Part shown: positions 26,711-36,973 of the stretch, one piece after another
Layout of the letters: each line of letters begins with the position of its first letter
Position numbering within the stretch: position 1 is the first letter of the stretch
Source of the DNA: Bradyrhizobium sp. CB1650
Lineage (GTDB): Bacteria > Pseudomonadota > Alphaproteobacteria > Rhizobiales > Xanthobacteraceae
Assembly (NCBI RefSeq): GCF_029761915.1
Contig: NZ_CP121695.1
Span: 186,001 to 250,000, forward strand
Direction: 5' to 3'
Length of the DNA: 64,000 nucleotides
The notes under the pieces: model-generated
What the model was told of the DNA's origin: nothing
Database searches by the model: none
What the model saw: the letters and a program-made list of their open reading frames with translations, nothing else
Made by a program: the position numbers and the translations under genes

Positions 26711-26848
26711 TCGCCCCGCTTGCGGGAGAGGTCGGATTGCATCGCAGATGCAATCCGGGTGAGGGGAGCTTCCGCGAATCCAACTGCCACCGCCCCTGCA
26801 GAGACGCCCCCTCACCCCAACCCTCTCCCCGCAAGCGGGGAGAGGGAG
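26711..26848. repeat. Nested palindromic intergenic element
   Basis: Three nested dyads: outer CCCCGCTTGCGGGAGAGG (from 26714) with CCTCTCCCCGCAAGCGGGG, inner GGGTGAGGGG with CCCCTCACCC, and a small hairpin GGATTGCATC-gca-GATGCAATCC. About 138 bp in all, in the gap between tsaD and gpsA. It could fold as a cruciform or as an mRNA cross-shape. Confidence 0.8.
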
Positions 26849-26863
26849 TGAGAGGAGCGCGCG

Positions 26864-27844
26864 ATGACCGCATTCCACTCCGTCGCTGTGATCGGCGCGG
26901 GCGCCTGGGGCACGGCGCTTGCAACCGTGGCGGCGCGGGCGGGACGCGCCGTGACGCTCTACGCGCGCAATGCAGAGCACGCGGCGCGGATTGCGTCGAC
27001 CCGCGAAAATCCACGGCTGCCCGGCGTGCGGCTTGCCGCGGAGCTCGTCGTGACGAGCGAGGTAGCCCTGGCGGCGCGTGCCGACATGTTGCTGATCGCA
27101 ACGCCGGCGCAGCACTTGCGCAGCGCGGTCAGCATGCTGGCCTCGCAGCTCGCAAGGCCGACACCAATCGTCGCCTGCGCCAAGGGCATCGAGCATGGCA
27201 CGCACAAATTCATGACCGACGTGATCGCGGAGACCGCGCCGCACGCGCAGCCCGCGATCCTGTCGGGTCCGAGCTTTGCCGACGACGTCGCGCGCGGCCT
27301 GCCGACGGCGGTAACGCTGGCTGCGAACGACGAGGCGCTGGCCAGCAGCCTGGTGCAGGCGCTGGGTTCGCCGACATTCCGGCCCTATCACTCGACCGAT
27401 GTCCGCGGCGTCGAGATCGGTGGCGCGGCCAAGAACGTGCTGGCGATCGCGGTCGGCATCGCGGTCGGCCGCAAGCTCGGCGCCTCCGCCCAGGCTGCAC
27501 TGACGACCCGCGGCTTTGCCGAACTGGCCCGCTTCGGCCGCGCACTCGGCGCGCGCAGCGAGACACTCGCCGGTCTGTCCGGCCTCGGCGATTTGATCCT
27601 GACCTGTTCGAGCTTGCAGTCGCGCAACTTCGCGCTTGGCCTGGCGCTCGGACGCGGCGAGCAGCCGCCGGCCGGCAAGCTGGCCGAGGGCGAGTTCACC
27701 GCGCCGGTGCTGATCGAACTCGCATCTTCGCAAAACATCGAGATGCCGGTATCAGAAGCGGTGGCGGCGATCCTGAGCGGCAGGAGCACGGTCGACGCCG
27801 CGATATCTGGACTTTTGACGCGCCCCTTCAAGGCAGAGGAATGA
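26864..27844 (+). CDS. gpsA: NAD(P)-dependent glycerol-3-phosphate dehydrogenase
   Basis: GpsA reduces dihydroxyacetone phosphate to sn-glycerol 3-phosphate, the backbone for phospholipids. The 326-residue protein begins with the Rossmann loop [22 protein letters not shown] and [19 protein letters not shown] are family motifs, [15 protein letters not shown] holds the catalytic Lys, and [14 protein letters not shown] the substrate loop. GAGGAG lies seven bases upstream of the ATG. The stop is followed after two bases by the EVE-domain gene. Confidence 0.97.
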   Translation: MTAFHSVAVIGAGAWGTALATVAARAGRAVTLYARNAEHAARIASTRENPRLPGVRLAAELVVTSEVALAARADMLLIATPAQHLRSAVSMLASQLARPTPIVACAKGIEHGTHKFMTDVIAETAPHAQPAILSGPSFADDVARGLPTAVTLAANDEALASSLVQALGSPTFRPYHSTDVRGVEIGGAAKNVLAIAVGIAVGRKLGASAQAALTTRGFAELARFGRALGARSETLAGLSGLGDLILTCSSLQSRNFALGLALGRGEQPPAGKLAEGEFTAPVLIELASSQNIEMPVSEAVAAILSGRSTVDAAISGLLTRPFKAEE

Positions 27845-27846
27845 AC

Positions 27847-28260
27847 ATGGCTTACTGGCTGGTGAAATCCGAACCGTCGGCGTGGTCCTGGGATCAGCAG
27901 GTGGCCAAAGGCGCCAAGGGTGAAGCCTGGACCGGCGTACGCAATTTCACCGCGCGCCAGAACCTCGTGAACATGAAGAAGGGCGACAAGGCGTTCTTCT
28001 ATCATTCCAACGAAGGCAAGGAGATCGTCGGGATCGCCGAAGTCATCAAGGAAGCCTATCCCGATCCGACCGACAAGACCGGCAAGTTCGTCTGCGTCGA
28101 CATCAAGGCCGAGAAGCCTTTGCAGACGCCGGTGACGATGGCTGCGATCAAGGCCGAGAAGAAGCTCGCCGACATGGCGCTGGTGAAATATTCGCGCCTG
28201 TCGGTACAGCCCGTGACGGCGGAGGAGTGGAAGCTCGTCTGCAAGATGGGCGGGGTGTAG
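27847..28260 (+). CDS. EVE-domain protein
   Basis: 137-residue protein consisting of one EVE (PUA-like) domain: MAYWLVKSEPSAWSWDQQ, WTGVRNFTARQNL, KKGDKAFFYHSN and VGIAEV. EVE domains bind modified bases in DNA or RNA. ATG 27847 is chosen since GAGGA sits seven bases before it; another ATG six bases earlier overlaps gpsA's stop but is too close to that site. The same frame is open for over 1 kb upstream, through gpsA in another phase, which is not a fusion. Target base unknown. Confidence 0.9.
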   Translation: MAYWLVKSEPSAWSWDQQVAKGAKGEAWTGVRNFTARQNLVNMKKGDKAFFYHSNEGKEIVGIAEVIKEAYPDPTDKTGKFVCVDIKAEKPLQTPVTMAAIKAEKKLADMALVKYSRLSVQPVTAEEWKLVCKMGGV

Positions 28261-28294
28261 GCATCACGTCTGCGATGCCGGGAAGGTAGCGCGC

Positions 28295-29413
28295 TCACGT
28301 CTCGGGCAGGGCGAACACCGCGCAGGGCGAGGCAATCCCGCGCAGCCGATGCTCGCCGAGCGGAATGAGCGGCGTGTCGGCCTCCGCAGCGAGCGCGCCG
28401 GACACCAGCACGCTCCTGCCCAGCGGCTTGCACAATCCTTCGAGCCGGCTCACGAGATTGACGGCGGGGCCGATGGCGGTGAAATCGAGACGATTGGCGG
28501 CGCCGATGTTGCCCCACAGCATCTCGCCGAGATGCAAGGCCAGGCCGAATGACAGCAGCGGCAGACCCTGCGCGTGCCGCTCCTCATTGAGATGCGCCAT
28601 CCCCGCCCGTGTGGCGGAGGCCGACTTCAGGGCCGCATCGCATGCGCCACGGCGCGCCTCGCCGGCCACCGGAAATATCGCCAGCATGCCGTCGCCGATG
28701 AATTTCAACACCTCGCCGCCGAATGCATGAACCGCGCCGGCGATGCGATCGAACCAGGCATCGAGCGATGCGATGACAACATCGGGACGAGCCGTTTCGG
28801 AGAGCGCGGTGAAATCGCGCAGATCCGCATAGAGCAGCGCCGCCTGAATGGTCTCGCCGACGTCGCGACGCAGCGGCGCGGACAACACCCGCGCCGTGCT
28901 GCGGCGGCCGAGATAGGCTTCGAGCGATGCCGTCAGCGTGGCACGGGCGGCCAGCGCTGCAAGCGGGGCCGCGGCGAAGCGAGCAGCCTGGCGCAGTGTA
29001 TTGGTTTCATGCGACGTAAACGGGCGCGCGCCGGCCCACGCGAGCAGCGGCCCATTCTGTCTCAGACCCACCATGTCCTCGTGCAGGGGACCCGAGGCTA
29101 TATCCGCAAGCCAGCGGCGACCGGCATCGCCGGGCTGGTCAGGGGCCAATCCGGCCGGCGCGAAGCCGAGCGCTTCAATGACCTCGCCGCTCTCCGCACG
29201 CCACAGCCAGGTTCGCCGCGCAATCAGCGGGTGTGGTACGTCGAGCGTCAAGGCTCCGGCCGCAAGCGGCACGCTATCGGCGACCAGACGTGCGCCGAGT
29301 TCCGCAAGAAGGCGGTCGGCTCCGGGGCTATCCGAGGCGGCGTCGACGAGCCAGGCGAGCGTGGAGGAGAGTTGCATCGGCCAATGATGGCGAAGGTGGG
29401 CCATCTTTGTCAC
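28295..29413 (-). CDS. Class III adenylate/guanylate cyclase domain protein
   Basis: About 372 residues: an N-terminal domain of roughly 175 residues of no named fold (SSTLAWLVDAASDSPGADRLLAELG), then a class III cyclase domain with both metal Asp (YADLRDFTALS and KFIGDGMLAIF) and VNLVSRLEGL at the Asn/Arg site. Start choice is uncertain: GTG 29413 has AAGGA six bases upstream, while ATGs at 29404 and 29377 have none. Stand-alone gene opposite an SRPBCC gene. Second cyclase in the window, unlike the zinc-ribbon one at 11500. Confidence 0.86.
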   Translation of the reverse strand: MTKMAHLRHHWPMQLSSTLAWLVDAASDSPGADRLLAELGARLVADSVPLAAGALTLDVPHPLIARRTWLWRAESGEVIEALGFAPAGLAPDQPGDAGRRWLADIASGPLHEDMVGLRQNGPLLAWAGARPFTSHETNTLRQAARFAAAPLAALAARATLTASLEAYLGRRSTARVLSAPLRRDVGETIQAALLYADLRDFTALSETARPDVVIASLDAWFDRIAGAVHAFGGEVLKFIGDGMLAIFPVAGEARRGACDAALKSASATRAGMAHLNEERHAQGLPLLSFGLALHLGEMLWGNIGAANRLDFTAIGPAVNLVSRLEGLCKPLGRSVLVSGALAAEADTPLIPLGEHRLRGIASPCAVFALPET

Positions 29414-29478
29414 CAGCAATCCTTGACGGGCCGCTCTGGCACCGCCATGTGCCAGTGTCAGCCCAGGGATGATCGCCG

Positions 29479-29937
29479 ATGACCGAGCCGTTCATACTGC
29501 GCCGCGAAACCCAGATCGCGGCCCCGCGCGCCACCGTTTTCGCCTATCTGACCGACCCCGACAAGATCTTGAGCTGGATGGGCACGGAGGCCGCCACCGA
29601 ACCTCATGCGGGCGGGCTCTATCTCGTCAAGGGCATCGGCGGGAGCGGCAACACGGCTCGTGGAAGATTCCGCGAGGTCGTTCCGGTCCACCGTCTTGCC
29701 TACAGTTTTGGCTGGGATGCGGGCGAGGAAGTCCCACCGGGATCGAGCCTGATCGAAATCGATCTGATCGAGCAGGACGGCGGCACCTTGCTGCGCATGA
29801 CCCATAGTGGTCTGCCCAACGCGGAGCAGGTTGCCAGCCATGACAAGGGGTGGGCGCATTATCTGGGACGGCTGACGATGGCGGCCGCGGGACGCGATCC
29901 AGGGCCGGACCCGAACCGGTCGCAAGGCAAGATGTAG
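29479..29937 (+). CDS. SRPBCC-domain protein (AHSA1-like)
   Basis: 152-residue START/Bet v1-like fold protein of the activator-of-Hsp90-ATPase type: RRETQIAAPRATVFAYLTDPDKILSWMG at the start, YSFGWDAGEEVPPGSSLIEIDL and a C-terminal GWAHYLGRLTMAAAG helix. The fold has a hydrophobic ligand cavity; in bacteria these proteins are often paired with ArsR regulators, but none is here. Divergent from the cyclase gene. Ligand unknown. Confidence 0.87.
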   Translation: MTEPFILRRETQIAAPRATVFAYLTDPDKILSWMGTEAATEPHAGGLYLVKGIGGSGNTARGRFREVVPVHRLAYSFGWDAGEEVPPGSSLIEIDLIEQDGGTLLRMTHSGLPNAEQVASHDKGWAHYLGRLTMAAAGRDPGPDPNRSQGKM

Positions 29938-29957
29938 CCGCAAGGGCGGGCGCGGCG

Positions 29958-31127
29958 TTAGACCGCTGCGGTTGCCACCACCTGGGCCAGGAGCTGCTCG
30001 CGCCTGGCCTGCGAACGCTGGCCCTTCATGGTCGCGGCGAACCGCTCCAGGATGCCGTCCTCGAACGCGGTGACGATCGTGTCGTGGACATAGCTCCGGC
30101 GGCAGATCGCCGGCGTATTGGAGAGCTTGTCCGCCGCGGCACGGATCGCTTCCAGCACCTGCTTCTTGCGGCCGCGCTGGCTGGTCGCCGGCGTGATCCG
30201 CGACAGGGATTCGACAACCACCGCCGACGCCATCAGCGTGCGAAAGTCCTTCAGCGAAATCTTGATGCCGGCGATCTCGCGCAGGAACACATTCACCTGC
30301 GTCGTATTGACCGCGCGCACGATGCCGGAGGCGTCGCGATACTGGAACATGCGCTTGCCCGGGACGCCCCGCAAAATGCCGATGGCGCGCACGAGCTTGG
30401 CCGCGTCGCATTCCTTCCGCACCGCCTTGCCGCCCTTCGCCTTGAAGGTCAGCACGAAGCAGTCGTCTTCCAGCGTGACGTTGGACTTCAGCAGCGTCGT
30501 AGCACCGCGCGTGCCGTTGAGGCGTGCATAGGACTCATTGCCCGGACGGATCGCGGTGCGGGCAATCAGCTCAATCACGGCCGAGAGCACGAATTCGCGC
30601 GTCGGCTCGTCGCCCGACAGGAACATCGAGACCTTGCGCCGGATTTTTGGCAGCGCGCCGACGAGTTTTTCGAGGCGATGCGCCTTGCGGTGCTCGCGAA
30701 CCTTTTCCCAATCGGCGTGATAGCGGTATTGCAGACGGCCCGCGGCATCACGCCCCACCGCCTGCAGATGCGAGTTCGGATCGGCCGAGTAGCGCACCTC
30801 GCGGTAGGCCGGCGGCACCGCCATGGCGTGCAACCGGCGGATGGTGCGGGCGTCGCGGATATGCGCGCCGTTGGGGCGGACGAAGGAATAGCCCTTGCCG
30901 CGCTTGATGCGCCGGATCGTCAGCTCGTTCTGGTCGCCGAGGCGAAGCCCCAGTTCCCTGGCGAGGGCCTCCACCGAGGGCGCGCGCGCCGTATCGAAGG
31001 TCTTTTTCGGGCTCAAACGGCCGGGAGCGGGCGGTTTCGGCCATTGTCCGAGCGCCTTGGCCAGCGCGACGGCGGCGGGATCGGCTGAAGCGGGCCGCAT
31101 CGTCCCGAAATTCTGCTGATCCATCAT
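29958..31127 (-). CDS. DNA topoisomerase IB (poxvirus-like)
   Basis: 389-residue type IB topoisomerase, which nicks and rejoins one DNA strand via a 3'-phosphotyrosine without ATP. Motifs seen: KGYSFVRPNGAHIRDARTI and AVPPAYREVRYSADPNSHLQAVGRD in the N-terminal domain, IRPGNESYARLNGTRGATTL with catalytic-type Arg, KDFRTLMAS, and the nucleophile Tyr346 in RRSYVHD. All expected active-site regions are present. Such enzymes are common in soil and stress-tolerant bacteria. A second ATG three bases on is possible. Confidence 0.93.
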   Translation of the reverse strand: MMDQQNFGTMRPASADPAAVALAKALGQWPKPPAPGRLSPKKTFDTARAPSVEALARELGLRLGDQNELTIRRIKRGKGYSFVRPNGAHIRDARTIRRLHAMAVPPAYREVRYSADPNSHLQAVGRDAAGRLQYRYHADWEKVREHRKAHRLEKLVGALPKIRRKVSMFLSGDEPTREFVLSAVIELIARTAIRPGNESYARLNGTRGATTLLKSNVTLEDDCFVLTFKAKGGKAVRKECDAAKLVRAIGILRGVPGKRMFQYRDASGIVRAVNTTQVNVFLREIAGIKISLKDFRTLMASAVVVESLSRITPATSQRGRKKQVLEAIRAAADKLSNTPAICRRSYVHDTIVTAFEDGILERFAATMKGQRSQARREQLLAQVVATAAV

Positions 31128-31531
31128 AGCCTTACGCCTTAACCCTGCCTGTTATCGATCAATGCTGTTGTTCTGATTTTTGTTCCGACGGGTCGCCTTG
31201 GACCCGGGGAGGCCATTTAGGGTGTTCCGAACCACATTGCGAGTCCCGAATCAGTGACTAACGGTTGCCAAATACCGCCATGGCGAGCATAGGGCCCCTG
31301 CACGGGCCGGATCTGCAATTGGGGTAAAGACGCCGAAGGCCGCCCTGGCCACCTGTTTCGGTCCTGCGACAATCAGACTGATCCATCTTGATCCGCCGCA
31401 TGGCCGTCCGCCCGCCGAAGGTCCAGCTTGTGCTCCTTGTCGGGCGCGGTTAGCCCGACGCATAATCGGCGCAACGATCAAGTCGGCTTGCCCGTCGCTT
31501 GTGTTGGGCTAGCCGCATGGTGGAGGAAAGC
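31128..31531. other. Gene-free upstream region of acs
   Basis: About 400 bp between divergent topoisomerase IB and acs. No open frame with coding character, no strong palindrome and no sigma54-type GG-N10-GC box with good spacing was seen. It presumably holds both promoters. A clear GGAGG lies just before acs. Confidence 0.6.
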
Positions 31532-33478
<1,947 letters not shown>

Positions 33479-33903
33479 GACGTCGTCTCGTGCCCCGGAC
33501 GCAGCGCAGCGCGACTTCAGCGGTGCGCTGCAGAGCCGGGGCCCATTTTGTCGTGGTCAATTCTTGCGACGTTGGTCCCGGCTCTGCGTCGCGTCACTTG
33601 CGTGCCGCGCCGCGTCCGGGACACGAGATTGCTGCCATCTCCAAATCATTTTGTCCCGGATAGCCCGCGACCCTCACGCATTGTCAGCCGTGTACCTGCG
33701 CGTCCATATCTTTCCCGCCGAGTGTTGTTTTCAAGTCATTTACTTTATTTCGAACATTTCCTCTGTTCCCCCCGCCGTTTGGCCCGCGGTGGCCGCGCGT
33801 GGAAACCATCCGGTTAACCGGTGCGGTTAAGAATAAGTGGGCGAGGCAGCGATTGCCGGTTTGCGTAAATTCGGCGACCCGCTCGGGGCAAGGGGAAGCA
33901 TTG
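33479..33903. other. Gene-free region between acs and the L,D-transpeptidase gene
   Basis: About 425 bp. The first third is a palindromic repeat (33488-33626). The rest has an AT-richer stretch (33725-33765, TTGTTTTCAAGTCATTTAC) likely to hold the promoter, and a 12-base palindrome CCGGTTAACCGG at 33810-33821 about 85 bp before the next start. No gene is supported. Confidence 0.6.
33488..33626. repeat. Palindromic repeat after acs
   Basis: TCGTGCCCCGGACGCAGCGC at the left and GCGTCCGGGACACGA at the right are inverted arms; an inner pair GCAGAGCCGGG / CCCGGCTCTGC is also present. About 139 bp, type common in intergenic DNA of this organism group. Confidence 0.75.
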
Positions 33904-34419
33904 ATGTCGATGAGGATTGCCGTGGCGTTGGCTGCCACCATCGGAACCGGGCTCTTGATGTCGACGGCGGCCGAAGCGCGGCCGGAAATGGTGGGACTAC
34001 ACGCGGGCGAATATTCGCCGGGCACCATCGTGGTCAAAACCAGCGAGCGGCGGCTTTATCTCATTCTCGATGACGGCCACGCCATGCGCTATCCGGTGGG
34101 CGTCGGCAAATCCGGCAAGCAGTGGGCCGGCACCACCCATATCGAGGGCAAGTACCGCTACCCGGCCTGGTCGCCGCCCGCCGAAGTGAAGCGCGACAAG
34201 CCGCAGCTTCCCGACGTGATCCCGGGCGGCTCGCCGCGCAATCCCATGGGCGTCGCGGCGATGACGCTGTCCGGCGGTGAATATGCGATCCACGGCACCA
34301 ACGTGCCGGGCTCGGTCGGCGGCTTCGTCTCCTATGGCTGCATCCGCATGCTCAACGACGACATCACCGATCTCTACAGCCGCGTGTCCGTCGGCGCGAC
34401 GGTGGTCGTGACGCGCTGA
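33904..34419 (+). CDS. L,D-transpeptidase (YkuD domain)
   Basis: 171-residue exported protein. A Sec signal (MRIAVALAATIGTGLLMSTAAEA) precedes a YkuD domain: IVVKTSERRLYLILDDG at its start and the active site HGTNVPGSVGG followed by SYGCIRM with the catalytic Cys. Such enzymes make 3-3 peptidoglycan crosslinks or attach proteins to peptidoglycan in the periplasm. ATG 33904 is five bases after AGGGGAAG. A rho-independent terminator follows. Confidence 0.93.
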   Translation: MSMRIAVALAATIGTGLLMSTAAEARPEMVGLHAGEYSPGTIVVKTSERRLYLILDDGHAMRYPVGVGKSGKQWAGTTHIEGKYRYPAWSPPAEVKRDKPQLPDVIPGGSPRNPMGVAAMTLSGGEYAIHGTNVPGSVGGFVSYGCIRMLNDDITDLYSRVSVGATVVVTR

Positions 34420-34445
34420 CGCAGACCGCTCAGAGCAGGACAACA

Positions 34446-34472
34446 AGAGCCGCGCTTCGACGCGGCTTTTTC
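34446..34472 (+). terminator. Rho-independent terminator after the L,D-transpeptidase gene
   Basis: AGCCGCG at 34448-34454 pairs with CGCGGCT at 34461-34467 around CTTCGA, followed by TTTTT. It touches the stop codon of the converging nuclease gene. Confidence 0.85.
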
Positions 34473-35064
34473 ATTGCCACAAGCGCCAGCCTCGCGCGCA
34501 CCAGCCGTCGCGATGGCCGCCATTGTAGCTGCGCGCAAAACCGCCCGCGAGCAGCGCGGCCGAGACGTTGGCGGTGTGCCTGGTCGCGACGTCGGCGAGC
34601 ACGCGCCCGTATTTGTCGGGACCAAGATTGTAGATCGTCACTCCGCCCTGGCCGAGCAGACCGCGCAGCGCGTCGGTCGCGGCTTCGGCCTTGTCCAGCT
34701 CTTGCTGGCAGGAGGCTTTCAATTCGGGCGCATCGATGCCGCGCAGACGAACCCGCGCGACGAGCGCGCGTCCGTCGCGCTGATGGACGCGCGCGAGGAA
34801 GGTGTCGCCGTCGATGGTGCGGACGACGTCGACCGAGTGGCGAATGTCGGGATTGCCGGCCTGCTGCAGGATGATCTCGGCGTCCTGCGCCCGCTCGTCG
34901 GCTGCATGCGGCACCGGCCAATTTGTACCGTGCCGGAAGGTGAGCACGACGGCCATCACGACGCCGACCACGAACAGCCACGGCAGCAGTCCGGAGAAAT
35001 GACGGCCGAAGGGCGAACCGCTGTACGATGGCCGATATGAGTTACGTGGGTCGAAGCGCGACAT
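34471..35064 (-). CDS. Thermonuclease (SNase) family protein
   Basis: 197-residue protein with one N-terminal membrane helix (residues 25-43, LLPWLFVVGVVMAVVLTF) and a staphylococcal-nuclease-like domain: VVRTIDGDTFLARV, RVRLRGIDAPELKASCQQ with active-site Arg, Asp and Glu, and PDKYGRVLADV with the second Arg. Predicted membrane-anchored, with the nuclease domain outside the cytoplasm. Ca-dependent cleavage of DNA/RNA is known for the family; activity here is likely but its role is unknown. Confidence 0.88.
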   Translation of the reverse strand: MSRFDPRNSYRPSYSGSPFGRHFSGLLPWLFVVGVVMAVVLTFRHGTNWPVPHAADERAQDAEIILQQAGNPDIRHSVDVVRTIDGDTFLARVHQRDGRALVARVRLRGIDAPELKASCQQELDKAEAATDALRGLLGQGGVTIYNLGPDKYGRVLADVATRHTANVSAALLAGGFARSYNGGHRDGWCARGWRLWQ

Positions 35065-35122
35065 CCGCGCACGCTATGGCTGAGTCGGCCAAGCCGGCAA
35101 GAGAGCCTGAAAAACCAGAGCT

Positions 35123-35320
35123 TCAGAAGTCCGAGGCGATGCCCTTGCTCTCCCAGTCACCGTAGCGAGTCGGCTCCGGCCCTTTCGGTCCCTGCAACTC
35201 CTTCGGCTTGGCCTTGTCGGTTGCCGCAGCGGCCTGCCGGCGCGCCTCGGCCTCGGCCAGCGCGCGCCGGGCGGCTGGCGGCAGCGGCTTGCGATCGGGA
35301 ACGGAAGGCTGGTCACTCAT
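35123..35320 (-). CDS. DUF1674 protein, SDHAF4-like
   Basis: 65-residue soluble protein with the conserved C-terminus GPEPTRYGDWESKGIASDF that defines DUF1674. Eukaryotic members (SDHAF4) bind flavinylated succinate dehydrogenase subunit A during assembly, so a related role is likely here, although no sdh genes lie in this window. ATG 35320 starts the soluble N-terminus (MSDQPSVPDRKPLP); the frame upstream has no conserved sequence. Too short for many gene finders. Confidence 0.88.
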   Translation of the reverse strand: MSDQPSVPDRKPLPPAARRALAEAEARRQAAAATDKAKPKELQGPKGPEPTRYGDWESKGIASDF

Positions 35321-35509
35321 CGTCTTGCTTCCTAGCGCAGGACTGCGCCGCGCGCGACGTCCAATAACGCATTCCTGAAATGGCCTCGAAGGGCTGAAAA
35401 CGCCAGGGACGATTCTTACATTTGGCATATTCGCGTGCCACAGATGAAGTTCGTAAGGCATGCGCCCATTTGCGGCGGAACTGCCGCTTGCTCAGAACTT
35501 TGCCTCCGC

Positions 35510-36856
35510 ATGCCATCTCAACGTTTTGCTCCTCCGCCTGAAGTGCCCGGTCTTGCGGCGCGGCGGATTGCCGCCGACATCGTCGACGGCGTGCTGCACA
35601 AGCACCGCACGCTCGATGACCAGCTCGACGGCGCCGGCGCTCATCCCGGACTGAAGACGCTCGCCGATCGCGACCGCGCGCTGATGCGGCGGCTGGTCGC
35701 GACGATCCTGCGGCGGCTCGGCACGCTCGGCCATGTGCTCTCACGTCTGCTCGACAAGGGCATTCCGGCCGACGCACCCCGCGCACAGAGCGCGCTCCTG
35801 ATCGGCGCCGCGCAGATCCTCTGGATGGACGTTCCCGATCACGCCGCGGTCGACCTCTCGGTGCGGCTGGTGCAATCCGACCGTCGCGCGGCGCGCTATG
35901 CCGGACTCGTCAACGCCGTGCTGCGCCGCTGCGCGCGCGAGGGCAAGGCGCTGGTGGACGAGGTGGCCGCTCAATCTCTCGACCTGCCGCCCTGGCTGCT
36001 CGCGCGCTGGACTTTGCATTATGGCGAGGCCACCGCGCGAGACATGGCGCTTGCGCTTGGCCACGAGCCCTCGCTCGATCTCACCGTGAAGTCGGAAGCT
36101 GCGCAATGGGCGAGCCGCCTGCATGGCGAGGTACTCCCGACCGGGACGGTGCGCACGCTGCTGCACGGTTCGGTGACCATGCTGCCCGGCTTCGCCGAGG
36201 GGCAATGGTGGGTGCAGGATGCCGCCGCCGCGCTGCCGGCTCGATTGTTCGGCGATATCGCCGGACAAATCCTCGCTGACCTCTGCGCCGCCCCCGGCGG
36301 CAAGACCGCGCAACTGGCGCAGGCCGGCGCCCGGGTCACGGCGATCGACCGCTCGCCCGCCCGCGTGGCGCGCTTGCGCGAAAACCTGGCGCGGCTGTCG
36401 CTCCAGGCCGAAACCGTCGTCGCGGACGCCGTGGAATGGGCCGGTCCGGCAGATGGTTTTGACGGCATCCTGATCGACGCGCCCTGCACCTCGACCGGGA
36501 CGATCCGCCGCCACCCCGATGTGGCGTGGCTCCGGCAGGAGACGGACATCGCGCCGCTCGCCGCGCTCCAGCAACGGCTGCTACGCAAATCCGTCTCGCT
36601 GCTGAGGTCGGGCGGAATGCTGGTCTACTGCACCTGTTCGCTGGAACCCGAAGAGGGCGAGCAGGCCATCGCCGCGCTCCTCGGCGCTGAGCCTGCGCTT
36701 CGGCGCGTGCCGATCGCGGCGTCCGAGGTCGCCGGCCTCAACGAGATCATCACACCCGAGGGTGACCTGCGCACCCTGCCCAGCCACCTGCCGCACGCCG
36801 ACCCGAGGCTCGGCGGGCTCGACGGATTTTTTGCCGCCCGGCTCGTTAAATCCTGA
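35510..36856 (+). CDS. rsmB: RsmB-family 16S rRNA m5C methyltransferase
   Basis: 448-residue protein with an N-terminal NusB-like RNA-binding domain (residues 15-140) and a SAM-dependent methyltransferase domain. The SAM loop is DLCAAPGGKTAQLA, the two catalytic cysteines lie in DAPCTSTG and YCTCSLEPEEGE. E. coli RsmB makes m5C967 of 16S rRNA. The start at 35510 is by homology; no strong ribosome site is visible, and upstream ATGs in frame exist. First gene of rsmB-heparinase-purH. Confidence 0.9.
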   Translation: MPSQRFAPPPEVPGLAARRIAADIVDGVLHKHRTLDDQLDGAGAHPGLKTLADRDRALMRRLVATILRRLGTLGHVLSRLLDKGIPADAPRAQSALLIGAAQILWMDVPDHAAVDLSVRLVQSDRRAARYAGLVNAVLRRCAREGKALVDEVAAQSLDLPPWLLARWTLHYGEATARDMALALGHEPSLDLTVKSEAAQWASRLHGEVLPTGTVRTLLHGSVTMLPGFAEGQWWVQDAAAALPARLFGDIAGQILADLCAAPGGKTAQLAQAGARVTAIDRSPARVARLRENLARLSLQAETVVADAVEWAGPADGFDGILIDAPCTSTGTIRRHPDVAWLRQETDIAPLAALQQRLLRKSVSLLRSGGMLVYCTCSLEPEEGEQAIAALLGAEPALRRVPIAASEVAGLNEIITPEGDLRTLPSHLPHADPRLGGLDGFFAARLVKS

Positions 36857-36973
36857 TTTTGCACCGGATTTTGCGATCACGGCGCTGATTCGCGCCCTTT
36901 CAAGGTGGTGTAAGGCGTCCGATTTTGGGATTAAAAGGATTCGTCAGAATCCTCTCCCCCTTCAAGGCAAGGC

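Noticed and set aside
25706..27733. A very long open frame of about 675 codons on the minus strand
   Set aside because: It runs opposite tsaD and gpsA, both with intact family motifs. Its translation is rich in Arg, Gly and Ala with no domain, as expected from antisense of GC-rich genes. Similar shadows lie opposite the MFS gene at 15767-17575 and the MHYT gene at 56423-58234.
26674..28260. A 528-codon frame that could be a fusion ending in the EVE domain
   Set aside because: Only the last 137 residues match a family; the rest overlaps gpsA in another phase and the tsaD-gpsA palindrome. The EVE start at 27847 has its own ribosome site.
31251..31481. Small minus-strand open frame in the gap before acs
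   Set aside because: Its translation lacks any recognisable domain or signal peptide, and no ribosome site precedes it; the region is better explained as promoter DNA.
33810..33835. CCGGTTAACCGG with a following TTAA as a CtrA box before the L,D-transpeptidase gene
   Set aside because: The two TTAA units are nine bases apart instead of seven. The palindrome may still be an operator, but there is nothing to name it.
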